A DNA stretch of 64,000 bases from Bacteroidia bacterium (GCA_033391075.1 JAWPMV010000002.1:1-64000); one strand, 5' to 3'. Shown: positions 25,791 to 36,239, counted from the stretch's first letter. Notes: a model not told the origin generated them from the sequence alone. Made by a program: numbers and translations.

Positions 25791-28085
25791 CTAAAATCGA
25801 AGGCTCAATCCCCCTCCGCCTCCAAAGCGGTTATCATATAGCCCTGTAAAGGAAAAGTTTTTAGATAATATGAATTCGGCTCCTGCATTCCAGACAATTT
25901 CACCTTTCAGGGATTTTCCGTTTTGTAGCTCTGTGGTTAACCCAAAATCTGCTTGATATTCATAGTAGCCGGAAATCGAAAACCTGCGAAAAATCATGAG
26001 GGATCTACCAATGCTGATCCTGGGCCGTAGTAGATGATCTACTCGCATATCTAACTCAAACATATAAGGGGTAAACCAGCGAATTCCTACCACTGCTACA
26101 GCTTGTAAAGTATCTAAACTACCACTGGTTGAATTTTCTAAATTGACCCCTCCAAATACCCTGAAATAATCATAGAGGTATCTTTCGTAGGTAAATTCTG
26201 CTTCTATGTTTTGATTATAGCCATATTCTGCTGACAGGTTGAATTGATTGCGAATAGTTGAGGAAACTAAGTTGAGAGAAGTCATCTGTGAAGCGATATC
26301 CCATGTTCCCCATGTATATTGGCGATTGGTTTCATGTACCAGTTTGGCAAGAGGATAAGGTCTCATTCGAGGATCTCTAGGAGTATCATAGCTAAATACC
26401 CGTGCCATACCTCCCATCATGTGATAGAGAATGTGGCAGTGAAAAAACCAGTCTCCGTATTCATCCCCATAAACTTCTATGGTTACTTTTTGCATGGGCG
26501 GAACATTGACGGTATGCTTCAGCGGGGAATATTCTCCGTTTTTATTGATTACCCGAAAAAAATGGCCATGTAGGTGCATGGGGTGGTGCATCATGGTGAG
26601 GTTATTAAAGGTGATCCGGGTAATTTCTCCTTCTTTAATTTTGATTTTATCCGTTTCTGAAAGTGGAATACCATTCATGCTCCAGATATATCGCTGCATA
26701 TTTCCGGTTAAGTTGAGTAAGACTTCCTTTGTGGGTGTACCCTGATCATAGACTGTTTTTTCAGGTGACTTTAAATAGTCGTAATTATAGTCGGAGAACA
26801 TATTCATTCCCATCCCTTGCATTTTGTCACTTTTCTCCATGCCCATTCCCGGATGCTTCATGCTATCCATTGGCATGGTATCTTTCGGCATATTCATCGC
26901 AGGCATCTCCGGCTTTTTCTTAGGATTCATTTGAGAATGATCCATTTCTTTCATTTCGCCCATTTTCATCCCCCACTTTTTCTTCATTTTATAGGGATCA
27001 TCCTGTTTGGGTTTAAACTTTATTGCTGGAGCGCCCATTCGCATATCCATTTTCGCCATCTGTTGCATCATGGCTATTTTGTCTGGACGAGGTACAACGG
27101 GGGCAAATAAAGTGTCCCCTTTCCCAAAATAAGTGAAGGTAGTTCCAGAGCCATCCTGGGCCATAGTGCGAAATTCAACCATGCCATCATCTGGAATGGT
27201 GAGAATGAAATCATAAGTTTCTGCAACACCAATGAAAGTTTTGTTCTTATGGACAGGCACTACATCCAGACCATCTGAGGAAACCAAAAGAGGATCTTCT
27301 CCTCCAAAAGTCATCCAGAAAGAGGTGGAAGCAGCTCCATTGATGATTCGCAAACGGACTTTTTCTCCTGGTTCAAAATCGGTATAATGACGACTGATAG
27401 CTCCATTTGCCAGAAAGGCAGGATAGTAAATGTCTGCGATATCTGCTGATTCCATTCGTTGTCTCCAAAAATTCATTTGAGCACCTAAAGCACCCCTTGC
27501 GATGACTTGATTCAATGGGGTCGCAGTACCTTTTCTAAGATTATACCATTCTGTGCCTCTCTTGAGAAAGCGTAGTACCGAAGCTGGATTTTCGTTGGTC
27601 CAGTCAGAGAGAAGGAGAACTTGTTCTTTGTCATAATCCAGGGTTTTTTCTTTCGGTTCAATAACAATTGAGCCATATACTCCGCTTTGTTCTTGTAGCA
27701 TGGTATGCGAATGGTACCAATAAGTACCAGACTGTCTGATGGGGAATTCATATTTCTGGGTTTTTCCCGGCAAGATCGGTGGAGTGGTCAAATAAGGAAC
27801 CCCATCATAAAAGTTAGGTAAAAGAAGCCCATGCCAATGAATGGAAGTTTCTTCGTCAAGTTCGTTTTTTACATAGATAACAGCATAATCTCCTTCTGTA
27901 AATCGAAGAGTTGGTCCTGGGATCTGGCCATTTATAGCCATTCCCATTACGGCTTTACCTGTGATATTTATACTTTTTTGATCTATGCTAAGATGATAGC
28001 TTGTTGTGTCCGTTTGGCCAATCAATGAGTTATACCCAATAATCATGACCCATAAAATGTACAAAGCTATGGGAAGTAATTTCAT
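25791..28085 (-). CDS. Multicopper oxidase (CopA type) fused to a CopB-like outer-membrane barrel
   Basis: 764 aa. After a signal peptide, residues about 25-575 form a three-cupredoxin oxidase with all four copper motifs: IHWHG (about 83), YWYHSH (about 125), HPMHLHGHFF (about 500) and HCHILYHMM (about 549). Between domains 2 and 3 lies a Met/His/Lys-rich insert of about 100 residues (MGMEKSDKMQGMGMNMF and similar), a copper-binding linker. The last about 185 residues are different: regular amphipathic strands (ELDMRVDHLLRP, ISGYYEYQADFG, GGGGLSLRF at the end) like the barrel of proteobacterial CopB. The usual copA-copB gene pair therefore seems fused. Role: periplasmic Cu(I) oxidation tied to the outer membrane. 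Confidence 0.85.
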   Translation of the reverse strand: MKLLPIALYILWVMIIGYNSLIGQTDTTSYHLSIDQKSINITGKAVMGMAINGQIPGPTLRFTEGDYAVIYVKNELDEETSIHWHGLLLPNFYDGVPYLTTPPILPGKTQKYEFPIRQSGTYWYHSHTMLQEQSGVYGSIVIEPKEKTLDYDKEQVLLLSDWTNENPASVLRFLKRGTEWYNLRKGTATPLNQVIARGALGAQMNFWRQRMESADIADIYYPAFLANGAISRHYTDFEPGEKVRLRIINGAASTSFWMTFGGEDPLLVSSDGLDVVPVHKNKTFIGVAETYDFILTIPDDGMVEFRTMAQDGSGTTFTYFGKGDTLFAPVVPRPDKIAMMQQMAKMDMRMGAPAIKFKPKQDDPYKMKKKWGMKMGEMKEMDHSQMNPKKKPEMPAMNMPKDTMPMDSMKHPGMGMEKSDKMQGMGMNMFSDYNYDYLKSPEKTVYDQGTPTKEVLLNLTGNMQRYIWSMNGIPLSETDKIKIKEGEITRITFNNLTMMHHPMHLHGHFFRVINKNGEYSPLKHTVNVPPMQKVTIEVYGDEYGDWFFHCHILYHMMGGMARVFSYDTPRDPRMRPYPLAKLVHETNRQYTWGTWDIASQMTSLNLVSSTIRNQFNLSAEYGYNQNIEAEFTYERYLYDYFRVFGGVNLENSTSGSLDTLQAVAVVGIRWFTPYMFELDMRVDHLLRPRISIGRSLMIFRRFSISGYYEYQADFGLTTELQNGKSLKGEIVWNAGAEFILSKNFSFTGLYDNRFGGGGGLSLRF

Positions 28086-28114
28086 ATGTTTTGATTTGTT
28101 TTCGTACCCAAGAA

Positions 28115-28711
28115 CTAATGGGCTATAATTTCTTCAAAGGGTAATGATATTGATCTCTTTTCCCATTGGATTTTAATTATTCCTTTACCATTTCCTTTAT
28201 CCTCAATGTTGTAAATGAGCCTTTCTGCTATCGGAAGGTCAACTTCTGGTGTCAATTCTACACGGATCACATCTTCTTCCTGCTTATAATCATCAGCCAG
28301 ATGTTGTTCCCAGTTTTTATTGAGGATAAAGGTCCATTTTTCTTCTCCAGGAATAGTAAAAATGGCATAATCGCCTTTGGGAATTGACGTACCCTCTATC
28401 TCGATGTTTTCAGAAAAGCTAACTTTAGTAGCACTATGAGCACCGGTCACCCATACCTCTCCAAATGGCACAAGGCCGCCATAGATAATCCTTCCTCTTA
28501 CGCCCGGAGAGTAGTAGGAAATTGAAACGTGAACATTCCCCACCTGACCATGGGCTTCTTTTGGAATACTTTTCTTTGTATTCTCAGGAAGGGTTTCTGC
28601 TTGTACAGCAGGCTCGTGATGATGCTGATCTTTTTGTTCTTGTCGATTTTGATTTTGACAGGAAATCAGTAGTAGCATCGCAATCCATGTAATAATGATA
28701 TAGGATTTCAT
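28115..28711 (-). CDS. DUF2911 lipoprotein
   Basis: About 198 aa from the ATG at 28711; an in-frame ATG 24 bp upstream is less likely, because this Met directly opens a lipoprotein signal (MKSYIIITWIAMLLLISC). After a His-rich linker (DQHHHEP) comes the DUF2911 beta-domain, about residues 50-195: VSISYYSPGVRGR, GEVWVTGAHSATKVSFS and IPKGDYAIFTIPGEEKWTF. The domain is widespread in Bacteroidetes; its function is unknown. It lies 29 bp upstream of the multicopper-oxidase gene, and the His-rich linker suggests metal binding in the periplasm. Confidence 0.85.
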   Translation of the reverse strand: MKSYIIITWIAMLLLISCQNQNRQEQKDQHHHEPAVQAETLPENTKKSIPKEAHGQVGNVHVSISYYSPGVRGRIIYGGLVPFGEVWVTGAHSATKVSFSENIEIEGTSIPKGDYAIFTIPGEEKWTFILNKNWEQHLADDYKQEEDVIRVELTPEVDLPIAERLIYNIEDKGNGKGIIKIQWEKRSISLPFEEIIAH

Positions 28712-28810
28712 AATGTAGTTTTTATTTGTTGACATAATGTTGTTGGAGTACTAACTAGTTGCATTTGATAATTCTCAATTCGACTCCATTGGAAAAATTC
28801 TTTATGAAAC

Positions 28811-29377
28811 TTATAGCTCATCTTCTACCTTTCCACAATGCAACATTTTATCACCGAAATAAGGATTATTCACTTCCTTTTCAGATGCCAGCCAATAGGC
28901 TCCTTTGTTGTTAAAGGCCATGGGACAATACTGGCGATAGAGGGTTGATTCATTGGCCTGAGTAGCCTTGGTTATTGCATAAACATTGTCTGAAAGCGTA
29001 TTGAAATGGTCTCTTTGGTGAGCAGGATCTTGTGTTTCGGCTATATGTTCTGCATCGAAACGGATTTTTTTAAGGAGTTCATCCTCCTCATTTCCCAGAG
29101 CCTCGACAAGTTGAGTTGCGGCTTGGCTAGCCGTTTCTCCATTTGTCTGAACAAGCGCATCCTTTACCTGAAGATAGGCCTTCAGAATCTTCTGAACTTG
29201 TTCTTTAGGAATATCCATATCAGAAGCTGAAACTTCTGTTTGAGCAGCAGGTTTCATGTGATTTGCATGTTCTGCTTGGTCCTGATTCTGGCTTTGGCTC
29301 TCACCAGTACAAGCGAAAAGAGATAAAGCTAGAAGAATTACAAAAATGCTTAAGTTTAACGATTTGAAATAAGTCAT
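28811..29377 (-). CDS. DUF3347 lipoprotein
   Basis: 188 aa: lipoprotein signal (LLALSLFAC), a short Gln/His-rich linker and one DUF3347 domain (about 55-185). Typical blocks are YLQVKDALVQTNGETA and QYCPMAFNNKGAYWLAS, then NPYFGDKMLHCGKV. The Met/His/Cys positions (YCPMA, KMLHCG) are plausible Cu(I) ligands. The same domain is attached to the C-terminus of the CusB adaptor encoded 12 bp upstream, so this protein may be a free copy acting as a periplasmic copper carrier to or from the pump. That role is inferred. Confidence 0.88.
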   Translation of the reverse strand: MTYFKSLNLSIFVILLALSLFACTGESQSQNQDQAEHANHMKPAAQTEVSASDMDIPKEQVQKILKAYLQVKDALVQTNGETASQAATQLVEALGNEEDELLKKIRFDAEHIAETQDPAHQRDHFNTLSDNVYAITKATQANESTLYRQYCPMAFNNKGAYWLASEKEVNNPYFGDKMLHCGKVEDEL

Positions 29378-29389
29378 GAGTTCTTTGAA

Positions 29390-31192
29390 TTAATGATTAT
29401 GAAATTGATTTGGATTAGTTTCTGATTTTTGAAAAAGGGCAGGCAATTGCTGTGTAACTGAGCCGCAAGAGAGCATTTTATCCCCGAAATAAGGGTTTCG
29501 AATTTCCTCTTGCAGACTTAGCCAGTTTGCTCCTTGATTATTCATGGCCATCGGACAGTGTTGAATAAATACCGTATCCCCTTTTATTCCCAGTACCTGC
29601 ACGGCTTCAATAAGTCCTGAGGAAAGAAAACTGAATTGATTACGCTGCTCAGCTAGTTCTTCACCAGAGACAATGTTTCCAGCATGATTCTTTAGGGCTT
29701 TGGCCTGTTGCATCCAGTAGGCATGGATTTCTCCTTTTACCAGGCTCATGTCAATGTTCTCCAATCCTGAAAGAAATATCTGAGCTTGTTTCATGGCAAC
29801 TTGGGCATTGGACTGAATCAAAGCATCTTTCAATGGGAAATAAGCAGCTAAAAGTTCGGATAATTGGTCCTTGAACATAGGAGAGGTGAGGGTTGTGAAA
29901 TCAGGTAAATCGGAAACCTTATCTTCAGCATTTCCTACCAGGCGGTTCATCATGCTTTGCTGATTATTAAGCTGGGCTGCGGCATCAATAGAAAAACTGC
30001 CATAGCTAACTACTTCATCTCCAGCTTGAAGGCCATTCTTGACGAGATAACTGCTTCCCACTCTTTCTCCTAGTTCAACTTCCTGATAGCGGAAAGAAGG
30101 AACATTCATATTAGGTACTTGCACGTAGACTACTGAACGCTTTCCTGTCCATAGGACTGCAGATTTAGGGAGGAGTAGTTGCTCTTTTTCTGAAGAAGAG
30201 GAAAGCAGCTCACCTCTAACAAACATTTCGGGTTTAAGAGTCCGATTGGCATTTGATACTTCTCCTCTAATGGAGGCAACTCGGGTTCTAGGATTGATGA
30301 CCGGATCAATAAAAGTGATATGAGTCGTAAAGGCTTTTCCGGGAACTGATGGTGTGGTAAAGCGAATGTCATCTCCTAGCTTAATTTGAGCAAGATCTTC
30401 CTCATAGGCATCAAACAATACCCAGACCCGGTTCAGATTGACCAAATCAAACAGTACCCCGCCTTGTTTTACATAGTCTCCTACCGAAACCCGTCGAGTT
30501 GTTACTACACCTGAAGCATCTGCATAGATGTCAAAGGTCTCCTGTATGGAATCACTTGCTTCCATTGCAGTAATTTGAGCCTCTGAAAGCTTCCAATATG
30601 CCAGTTTTTGTTTTGCGGAAGTAAGCAGGCCGGGGTTTCTGTCTTTGAGTTTATTTGCCTGGATCAGCTCCTGTTGGGCAGTAATAAGTTCCGGAGAATA
30701 GAGCTTAGCTATTTTCTGTCCTCGCCTAACGTATTCCCCTTCGAATGACACAAAGAGCTTTTCAATGCGGCCAGGAATATGGGCCACCTGACTGGCAGCC
30801 AAACGTTCATCCTCCTGGATTTTTCCAGAAAGACTTAGTATTTTTTCTGCCGTTCCACTTTTTCCAATTACAGTCGTTTCTATTTGGGCAAGTTTGACTG
30901 CTCCTGTCGTCATTTCTAGAATAAGCGGATCCGATGAAGTATTTTCCTCCAATGGAATGAGCTCCATTCCACAAATGGGACAACTTCCTGGCTCATTCTG
31001 ACGAATCTGCGGGTGCATGGAGCAGGTCCAAATGGTTTCTTCAGCTTCATGAACATGAGCTAAATCTCCTTCAGGCATAGGGACTGGAGAGGGCTGAAAA
31101 ATCAAGTACCCCAAGCCCAGACCTAATGCAACAGCAAGGAATAAGCCTGCAATAATAAGATGTGTTTTATATTGATTCAATCGTTTATTCAT
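29390..31192 (-). CDS. cusB: CusB-type RND adaptor with HMBD and DUF3347 domains
   Basis: 600-aa periplasmic adaptor of a copper/silver RND pump. It starts with one membrane anchor (about 12-32). A heavy-metal-binding domain follows (TCSMHPQIRQNEPGSCPICG, about 55-75), then the adaptor core with lipoyl halves (AHIPGRIEKLFVSFEGEYV; ADASGVVTTRRVSVGDYV), coiled coil and beta-barrel. A C-terminal DUF3347 domain (about 440-590) ends with HCPMAMNNQGANWL and FGDKMLSCGSV. It is longer than E. coli CusB (about 400 aa) because of these two added metal domains, common in Bacteroidetes. It lies between the DUF3347 lipoprotein and the TolC gene with gaps of 12 and 15 bp. Confidence 0.93.
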   Translation of the reverse strand: MNKRLNQYKTHLIIAGLFLAVALGLGLGYLIFQPSPVPMPEGDLAHVHEAEETIWTCSMHPQIRQNEPGSCPICGMELIPLEENTSSDPLILEMTTGAVKLAQIETTVIGKSGTAEKILSLSGKIQEDERLAASQVAHIPGRIEKLFVSFEGEYVRRGQKIAKLYSPELITAQQELIQANKLKDRNPGLLTSAKQKLAYWKLSEAQITAMEASDSIQETFDIYADASGVVTTRRVSVGDYVKQGGVLFDLVNLNRVWVLFDAYEEDLAQIKLGDDIRFTTPSVPGKAFTTHITFIDPVINPRTRVASIRGEVSNANRTLKPEMFVRGELLSSSSEKEQLLLPKSAVLWTGKRSVVYVQVPNMNVPSFRYQEVELGERVGSSYLVKNGLQAGDEVVSYGSFSIDAAAQLNNQQSMMNRLVGNAEDKVSDLPDFTTLTSPMFKDQLSELLAAYFPLKDALIQSNAQVAMKQAQIFLSGLENIDMSLVKGEIHAYWMQQAKALKNHAGNIVSGEELAEQRNQFSFLSSGLIEAVQVLGIKGDTVFIQHCPMAMNNQGANWLSLQEEIRNPYFGDKMLSCGSVTQQLPALFQKSETNPNQFHNH

Positions 31193-31207
31193 GATTTATC
31201 ATTTTAG

Positions 31208-32452
31208 TTAATAAGGTAAATACCGCTCGATTCCTGCTTTAGAAAGATGGCTTCTCACCACAGCCTGGAGCTGACGAAGCTCATATTCGTTCAGAGACAC
31301 TTCCAATTGTAAGAGTTCATCAAAACTTCGAGACTGGCTTGTATAATCAGCTTCCAGAATTTGAATGGCGGATTGTGTCGTTTGGATTTGTTGCTGGTAG
31401 AGTCCCAGATCAAGACGAGTATCTTCATAGTCAGCATAAGCCTTTTCAATCATAGCCTCAAATAGGCTTATAGTTTCCTGTTTTTGAGCTTCAATAGCTT
31501 CTATGCGGAACCGCTCTTCGCGGTCTTTCGCCTGATATTTTTTCCTGTAAAGCGGAATAGAAATAGTGGCTCGGATCTGAAAAGCATCCCTTCCATTATT
31601 GCTAGGAAAAGCATCGCTCCTTTGCCCGGTATTGATGTAGTCTGCCCCGATCCCAAAGGAAGGTTTCCCCTGGAATTTATTTACCTGGATAGCCGCCTGG
31701 GATGCTTCTTGCTGAAGCTCGAATATTCTAATTATAGGGTGAGAAGAACGTATTTTAGCTATCAGGGTATCTTGTGAGATTTTCAGCTCAGCAAGGGAGA
31801 GACTATCAGGTACTAGAACCTGGGCGTCTAAGTTTCGCTGAAGAATCTGGTTGATTTCTGCCAGAGGCTTTCGTTTGCGATTCTCCAGTACTTGAAGCCT
31901 TTGAGTAAGTTCATCTATCTTCAGATCAAGTCGCAAAACATCCGCCAGGCTCGCTTTGCCACTAGATACCTTTACCTCAGCCAATTCTTTCAGAGATTCA
32001 AACAGCGCAATATTCCGCTGAATGATGACCTGTGAAGCTTGTAATTCATATAAAACAAAGTAGGCCTGAGAAATGCGATATCTGAGTTCCAACTCTGTCG
32101 CTGCAATTCGTTCAAACTTTGCCCTGGCTAGAGTAATGGCCCAATCCTCTTGTGCTTTTAAGGTTCCAAACCATGGGAACATTTGTGTAATACCTATTCT
32201 CCCTCGTTGTGGTCCAAGCCGGGTTTCCACCGGTAGAATAAAGGCCCCCACTCCAATTTCTGGATTCAGCAACTGACTCATCTGAGGAGCCTTTTCCAAA
32301 GCAGCGTGATACTCTTTTTTCAGGGCTTTTAACTCCTGATTGACTACTACGGCCATTTGTAATAATTCATCCGGACTTTGAGCGTCGGCTTTTTGAGTAA
32401 AAACCAAAATGATGTTCAAAGCCAACAGGATATGTATGATTATCTTCCTCAT
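31208..32452 (-). CDS. cusC: TolC-family outer-membrane channel of the Cus pump
   Basis: 414 aa with a Sec signal (LLALNIILVFTQKADAQ). The rest is the two-repeat outer-membrane-efflux fold: LLQMAVVVNQELKALKKEY, GITQMFPWFGTLKAQED, long coiled coils, and the second repeat with ISIPLYRKKYQAKDREE. The start overlaps the CusA stop by 4 bp (ATGA), so the two are translationally coupled. Here the channel is a separate protein, unlike the czc locus where it is fused to the permease. It provides the outer-membrane exit of the Cu/Ag efflux complex. Confidence 0.92.
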   Translation of the reverse strand: MRKIIIHILLALNIILVFTQKADAQSPDELLQMAVVVNQELKALKKEYHAALEKAPQMSQLLNPEIGVGAFILPVETRLGPQRGRIGITQMFPWFGTLKAQEDWAITLARAKFERIAATELELRYRISQAYFVLYELQASQVIIQRNIALFESLKELAEVKVSSGKASLADVLRLDLKIDELTQRLQVLENRKRKPLAEINQILQRNLDAQVLVPDSLSLAELKISQDTLIAKIRSSHPIIRIFELQQEASQAAIQVNKFQGKPSFGIGADYINTGQRSDAFPSNNGRDAFQIRATISIPLYRKKYQAKDREERFRIEAIEAQKQETISLFEAMIEKAYADYEDTRLDLGLYQQQIQTTQSAIQILEADYTSQSRSFDELLQLEVSLNEYELRQLQAVVRSHLSKAGIERYLPY

Positions 32453-35400
32453 GATTTTTTTCTTTGTTCAACATTGAATTGCCATTCCTGCCAAAGGGAG
32501 TAAAGAACAGGAACCGTAAACATAGTCAGGCTTTGTAGGACCATCCCTCCAAAGGAGGGGATAGCCATCGGTAACATGATGTCCGCACCTCTTCCAGTTG
32601 AAGTTAAAATCGGAAGCAAGGCCAGGATGGTAGTTGCCGTTGTCATCATGGCAGGACGAACACGGCGCATACCTCCAGCAACTACTGCATCCCGTATTTC
32701 GGCGATATCGCTGGGATTATTGCTGCGGAAACTATCTCTTAGAAATGTTGCGACGAGTACCCCATCATCTGTTGCAATGCCAAATAAGGCAAGGAATCCA
32801 ACCCATACGGCAACGCTTAGATTGATAGTTTCAACCTGAAATAAGTCACGTAGATTGGTTCCAAATAGTGTAAAATCCAGGAACCAGGGCTGGTCATACA
32901 AGCCGATCATCAGGAACCCTCCTGAAAAGGCGATAAAGACCCCAGTAAAAACCATTAGCGAAGTAATTACTGAGCTAAATTGGAAATAGAGTATGAGAAA
33001 AATTAAGCCTAAGGCAATCGGGACCACGAGGGCCAATCGTTTGCTGGCTCGTACCTGCTGCTCATAGTTTCCAGCAAATCGATAACTAATACCTGCAGGA
33101 ACTTCAAGTGCCCCTACTTCAATTTGACCTTCAAGGTAGCTTTGAGCTTGATTCACAACTTCCACTTCCGAATAGCCATCTTCGCGATCAAAGAGAACAT
33201 ATCCGATAAGAAAACCATCTTCACTTTTGATGGATTGTGGCCCTTGTTTGTATTTAATTTTTACCAGCTCCCCAAGCGGAATTTGTCCGCCATTAGAAGA
33301 AGGGAGTAGCACTCGCTGCAATACTTCCGGATCATCTCTTAACTCTCGGGGATAGCGAATTCGAATGGCATAGCGTTCCCGGCCTTCCACTGTAGTGGTC
33401 ATATTCATTCCCCCTATGGCAGCCTGAATATAGCGTTGGACATCTTCGATCCTTAAGCCGTGTCTGCTAATCGCATCACGATCAATATCCAAAAGCAGAT
33501 AAGGCTTGCCCACAATACGATCAGCGAAGACTGCTGCGTCTTTGACTCCTTCTACTTCTTTCAGTTCTTGTTCCAATTCTAGCCCGAAAGCTTCAATCGC
33601 TCTAAGGTCTGGGCCGCGAACTTTGATGCCCATGGGTGCGCGCATACCCGTTTGCAGCATCACCAACCTTGTCTGTATAGGCTGTAATTTAGGAGCAGAA
33701 GTAATACCTGGAAGCCGCGTTGATTTGACGATTTCCTCCCAAATATCATCTGGACTTTGAATATGGTCTCTCCATTGCCGAAAATATTGCCCATTTGGAT
33801 CAGGGATTAGTTCTCTATTTGCATCTTGCTGGTATTCCCCCGCTTCCGCATCATAAGCGAAGCGAATTCGATGGCCTTGTTCATCTGTTTTGTACTCTGA
33901 TTTGTAGAGAATGACATTCTCGTACATAGACATGGGGGCAGGATCGAGGGCACTTTCTACCCGTCCGGCCTTACCTACAACGGTTTCAACTTCGGGAATA
34001 GCTGTTACTGCCATATCCAGTAAGCGTAGATTCTTGATATTTTCTTGCATGCCTGCATGAGGCATTGCAGTAGGCATCAGCAGGAAAGAACCCTCATCCA
34101 GGGCGGGCATAAATTCCTCTCCAGTCTGTTGAAGAACCAAATACCCTTGATAGATCAGCAACCCAACGAGGCTTAGGAAAATGAATTTATATTTTAGTAA
34201 AAAGCGAAGGATGCGTTCATAAAAATGTATAATGACATAGAAAGTCCCGATTAATAATCCGATAATAGAACTGACAAACATAAAGTTAGTCAGCAGGGAT
34301 TTGCTAACACCAAGGGGCATCCAAACACGGGTAAGTAGAAAAGCTACGATGACCGCGTAAATAACCGGTTGCAACCAGTTGAAGAGTGAAACGAGACCAT
34401 TCCTATTATCCCTAATCCATAATCCAGCTATTCCCATTATCCCAATCAAACTAATGAGCCAGGTTAAGGGGTGATAAAGAGTCAGGATAATACCTACCAG
34501 AAATAGGATGCTATTAAGTATATATCGGATACTTTTTTGCCGGATCCGAATGGAAAAAAGGGAATGAGCCAGAGGTGGAAGGATGGTAATAGCCACAATG
34601 ATAGAGGCCACCAAAGCAAAGGTCTTAGTATAGGCCAATGGTTTGAACAATTTTCCTTCTGCTGCCTCCATCGTAAACACAGGCAAGAAACTGATGACCG
34701 TAGTTGCTACCGCCGTAATGATAGCCGAAGCAACTTCTACGGTAGCTTCATAGATGGTAGTTAGGAGGTTTTCTCCTTCTGGCGCCTCTTCCATGCGCTT
34801 CACCATGCTTTCTGCCATAACAATTCCCATGTCAACCATGGTTCCGATGGCAATTGCGATTCCTGACAAGGCTACGATATTGGCATCCACTCCTAAATAG
34901 CGCATGGCGATAAAACACATCAGTATTGCGATGGGAAGGGTACTGCTCACTAAAAAGGAAGACTTAAGATTGAGGAGCATTAAGATCACCACAATGACCG
35001 TAATGAGGATTTCCAGCGTTAGGGCTTCTTGAAGCGTACCAATAGTTTCTTGGATGAGTTCTGTCCGATCATAAAAAGGCACTATTTTTACTTGTGAAAT
35101 CGTCCCATTTGCTAAGGTTTTTGCTGGCAAACCAGGTTCTATTTCGGCTATTTGCCGCTTCACATTTTGGATAACTTCGAGTGGATTGGCTCCATATCTT
35201 GCGACGATTACGCCACCAACGGCTTCTGCTCCTGATTTGTCTAACACTCCTCTGCGTGTGGCTGGTCCAAGGTGCACATTGGCAATATCACCCACATGGA
35301 TAGGGACATTATTTTCAGATCGAATGACACTTTTTTCGATGTCTTCAATCTGCTTTACATAACCCAAGCCTCGAACGAAATACTCTGCCAGATTAATTTC

Positions 35401-36120
35401 GATGGTTTGTGCGCCAACATCAAGGTTACTCCCCTTGATCGCTCGCATCACCTGATCCAAAGTGATACCATAAGTTTTCATCGCATCTGGGTCCACATCC
35501 ACCTGATACTCCTTAACATATCCTCCAATAGAGGCTACCTCGGATACTCCTTCAGCAGATGAAAGTCCGTAGCGTACATAAAAGTCCTGTATGGTTCTTA
35601 ACTCTTGTGGATTCCAACCTCCTGTCGGGTTTCCTGTGCTGTCTCTCCCTTCTAAGGTGTACCAATATATTTGCCCTAAAGCTGTTGCATCAGGACCAAG
35701 GGTTGGTTGTACGCCTCCTGGTAGAAGGTTGGCAGGAAGGGAATTGAGTTTTTCCAGAATACGACTCCGGCTCCAATAAAAATCTACATCATCATTGAAA
35801 ATGATGTAAATACTAGAGAAACCAAACATCGAATTGGATCGAATACTTTTCACCCCAGGTATTCCTAACAAAGCGGTAGTTAAAGGATAGGATATCTGAT
35901 CTTCCATGTCCTGAGGAGATCGTCCCATCCATTTGGTGAAGACAATTTGTTGGTTTTCTCCTATATCAGGGATGGCATCAACCGCTACGGGATCACGTGG
36001 TAAATTCCCTATTCCAAAATCAAAGGGAGCGGTAGCGAGTCCCCATCCTACAAAAACTAGGAGGAGAAGCCAGGCGACCAGCTTATTTTCCAGGAAAAAG
36101 CGAATATATTTAGCTAACAT
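32449..36120 (-). CDS. cusA: CusA-type RND copper/silver efflux permease
   Basis: 1223 aa. It begins with TM1 (LVAWLLLLVFVGWGLATAPF) and the RDPVAVDAIPDIGENQQIVF motif typical of CusA/SilA. The TM4 signature is GTMVDMGIVMAESMVKRM (about 430), as in monovalent-metal RND permeases and unlike DFGLIVDGA of the czc copy. Met residues in the periplasmic cleft region (MPTAMPHAGMQENI; MLQTGMRAPMGIKV) match the Met-relay of CusA. The protein is about 170 residues longer than E. coli CusA because of extra hydrophobic helices between about residues 535 and 640. It is followed by the channel, the adaptor and the other copper genes in one run. Confidence 0.95.
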   Translation of the reverse strand: MLAKYIRFFLENKLVAWLLLLVFVGWGLATAPFDFGIGNLPRDPVAVDAIPDIGENQQIVFTKWMGRSPQDMEDQISYPLTTALLGIPGVKSIRSNSMFGFSSIYIIFNDDVDFYWSRSRILEKLNSLPANLLPGGVQPTLGPDATALGQIYWYTLEGRDSTGNPTGGWNPQELRTIQDFYVRYGLSSAEGVSEVASIGGYVKEYQVDVDPDAMKTYGITLDQVMRAIKGSNLDVGAQTIEINLAEYFVRGLGYVKQIEDIEKSVIRSENNVPIHVGDIANVHLGPATRRGVLDKSGAEAVGGVIVARYGANPLEVIQNVKRQIAEIEPGLPAKTLANGTISQVKIVPFYDRTELIQETIGTLQEALTLEILITVIVVILMLLNLKSSFLVSSTLPIAILMCFIAMRYLGVDANIVALSGIAIAIGTMVDMGIVMAESMVKRMEEAPEGENLLTTIYEATVEVASAIITAVATTVISFLPVFTMEAAEGKLFKPLAYTKTFALVASIIVAITILPPLAHSLFSIRIRQKSIRYILNSILFLVGIILTLYHPLTWLISLIGIMGIAGLWIRDNRNGLVSLFNWLQPVIYAVIVAFLLTRVWMPLGVSKSLLTNFMFVSSIIGLLIGTFYVIIHFYERILRFLLKYKFIFLSLVGLLIYQGYLVLQQTGEEFMPALDEGSFLLMPTAMPHAGMQENIKNLRLLDMAVTAIPEVETVVGKAGRVESALDPAPMSMYENVILYKSEYKTDEQGHRIRFAYDAEAGEYQQDANRELIPDPNGQYFRQWRDHIQSPDDIWEEIVKSTRLPGITSAPKLQPIQTRLVMLQTGMRAPMGIKVRGPDLRAIEAFGLELEQELKEVEGVKDAAVFADRIVGKPYLLLDIDRDAISRHGLRIEDVQRYIQAAIGGMNMTTTVEGRERYAIRIRYPRELRDDPEVLQRVLLPSSNGGQIPLGELVKIKYKQGPQSIKSEDGFLIGYVLFDREDGYSEVEVVNQAQSYLEGQIEVGALEVPAGISYRFAGNYEQQVRASKRLALVVPIALGLIFLILYFQFSSVITSLMVFTGVFIAFSGGFLMIGLYDQPWFLDFTLFGTNLRDLFQVETINLSVAVWVGFLALFGIATDDGVLVATFLRDSFRSNNPSDIAEIRDAVVAGGMRRVRPAMMTTATTILALLPILTSTGRGADIMLPMAIPSFGGMVLQSLTMFTVPVLYSLWQEWQFNVEQRKKS

Positions 36121-36239
36121 AAGTCAAATTCAGTTTAGGTTTACACACTTTTGAAAACGGATTTTTCTTAAACATGCTCAATAGAAATAGGCCACCTTGA
36201 TGTTTTCACACCAAGTCGCCGAAGCTGAAAATGATTTCA

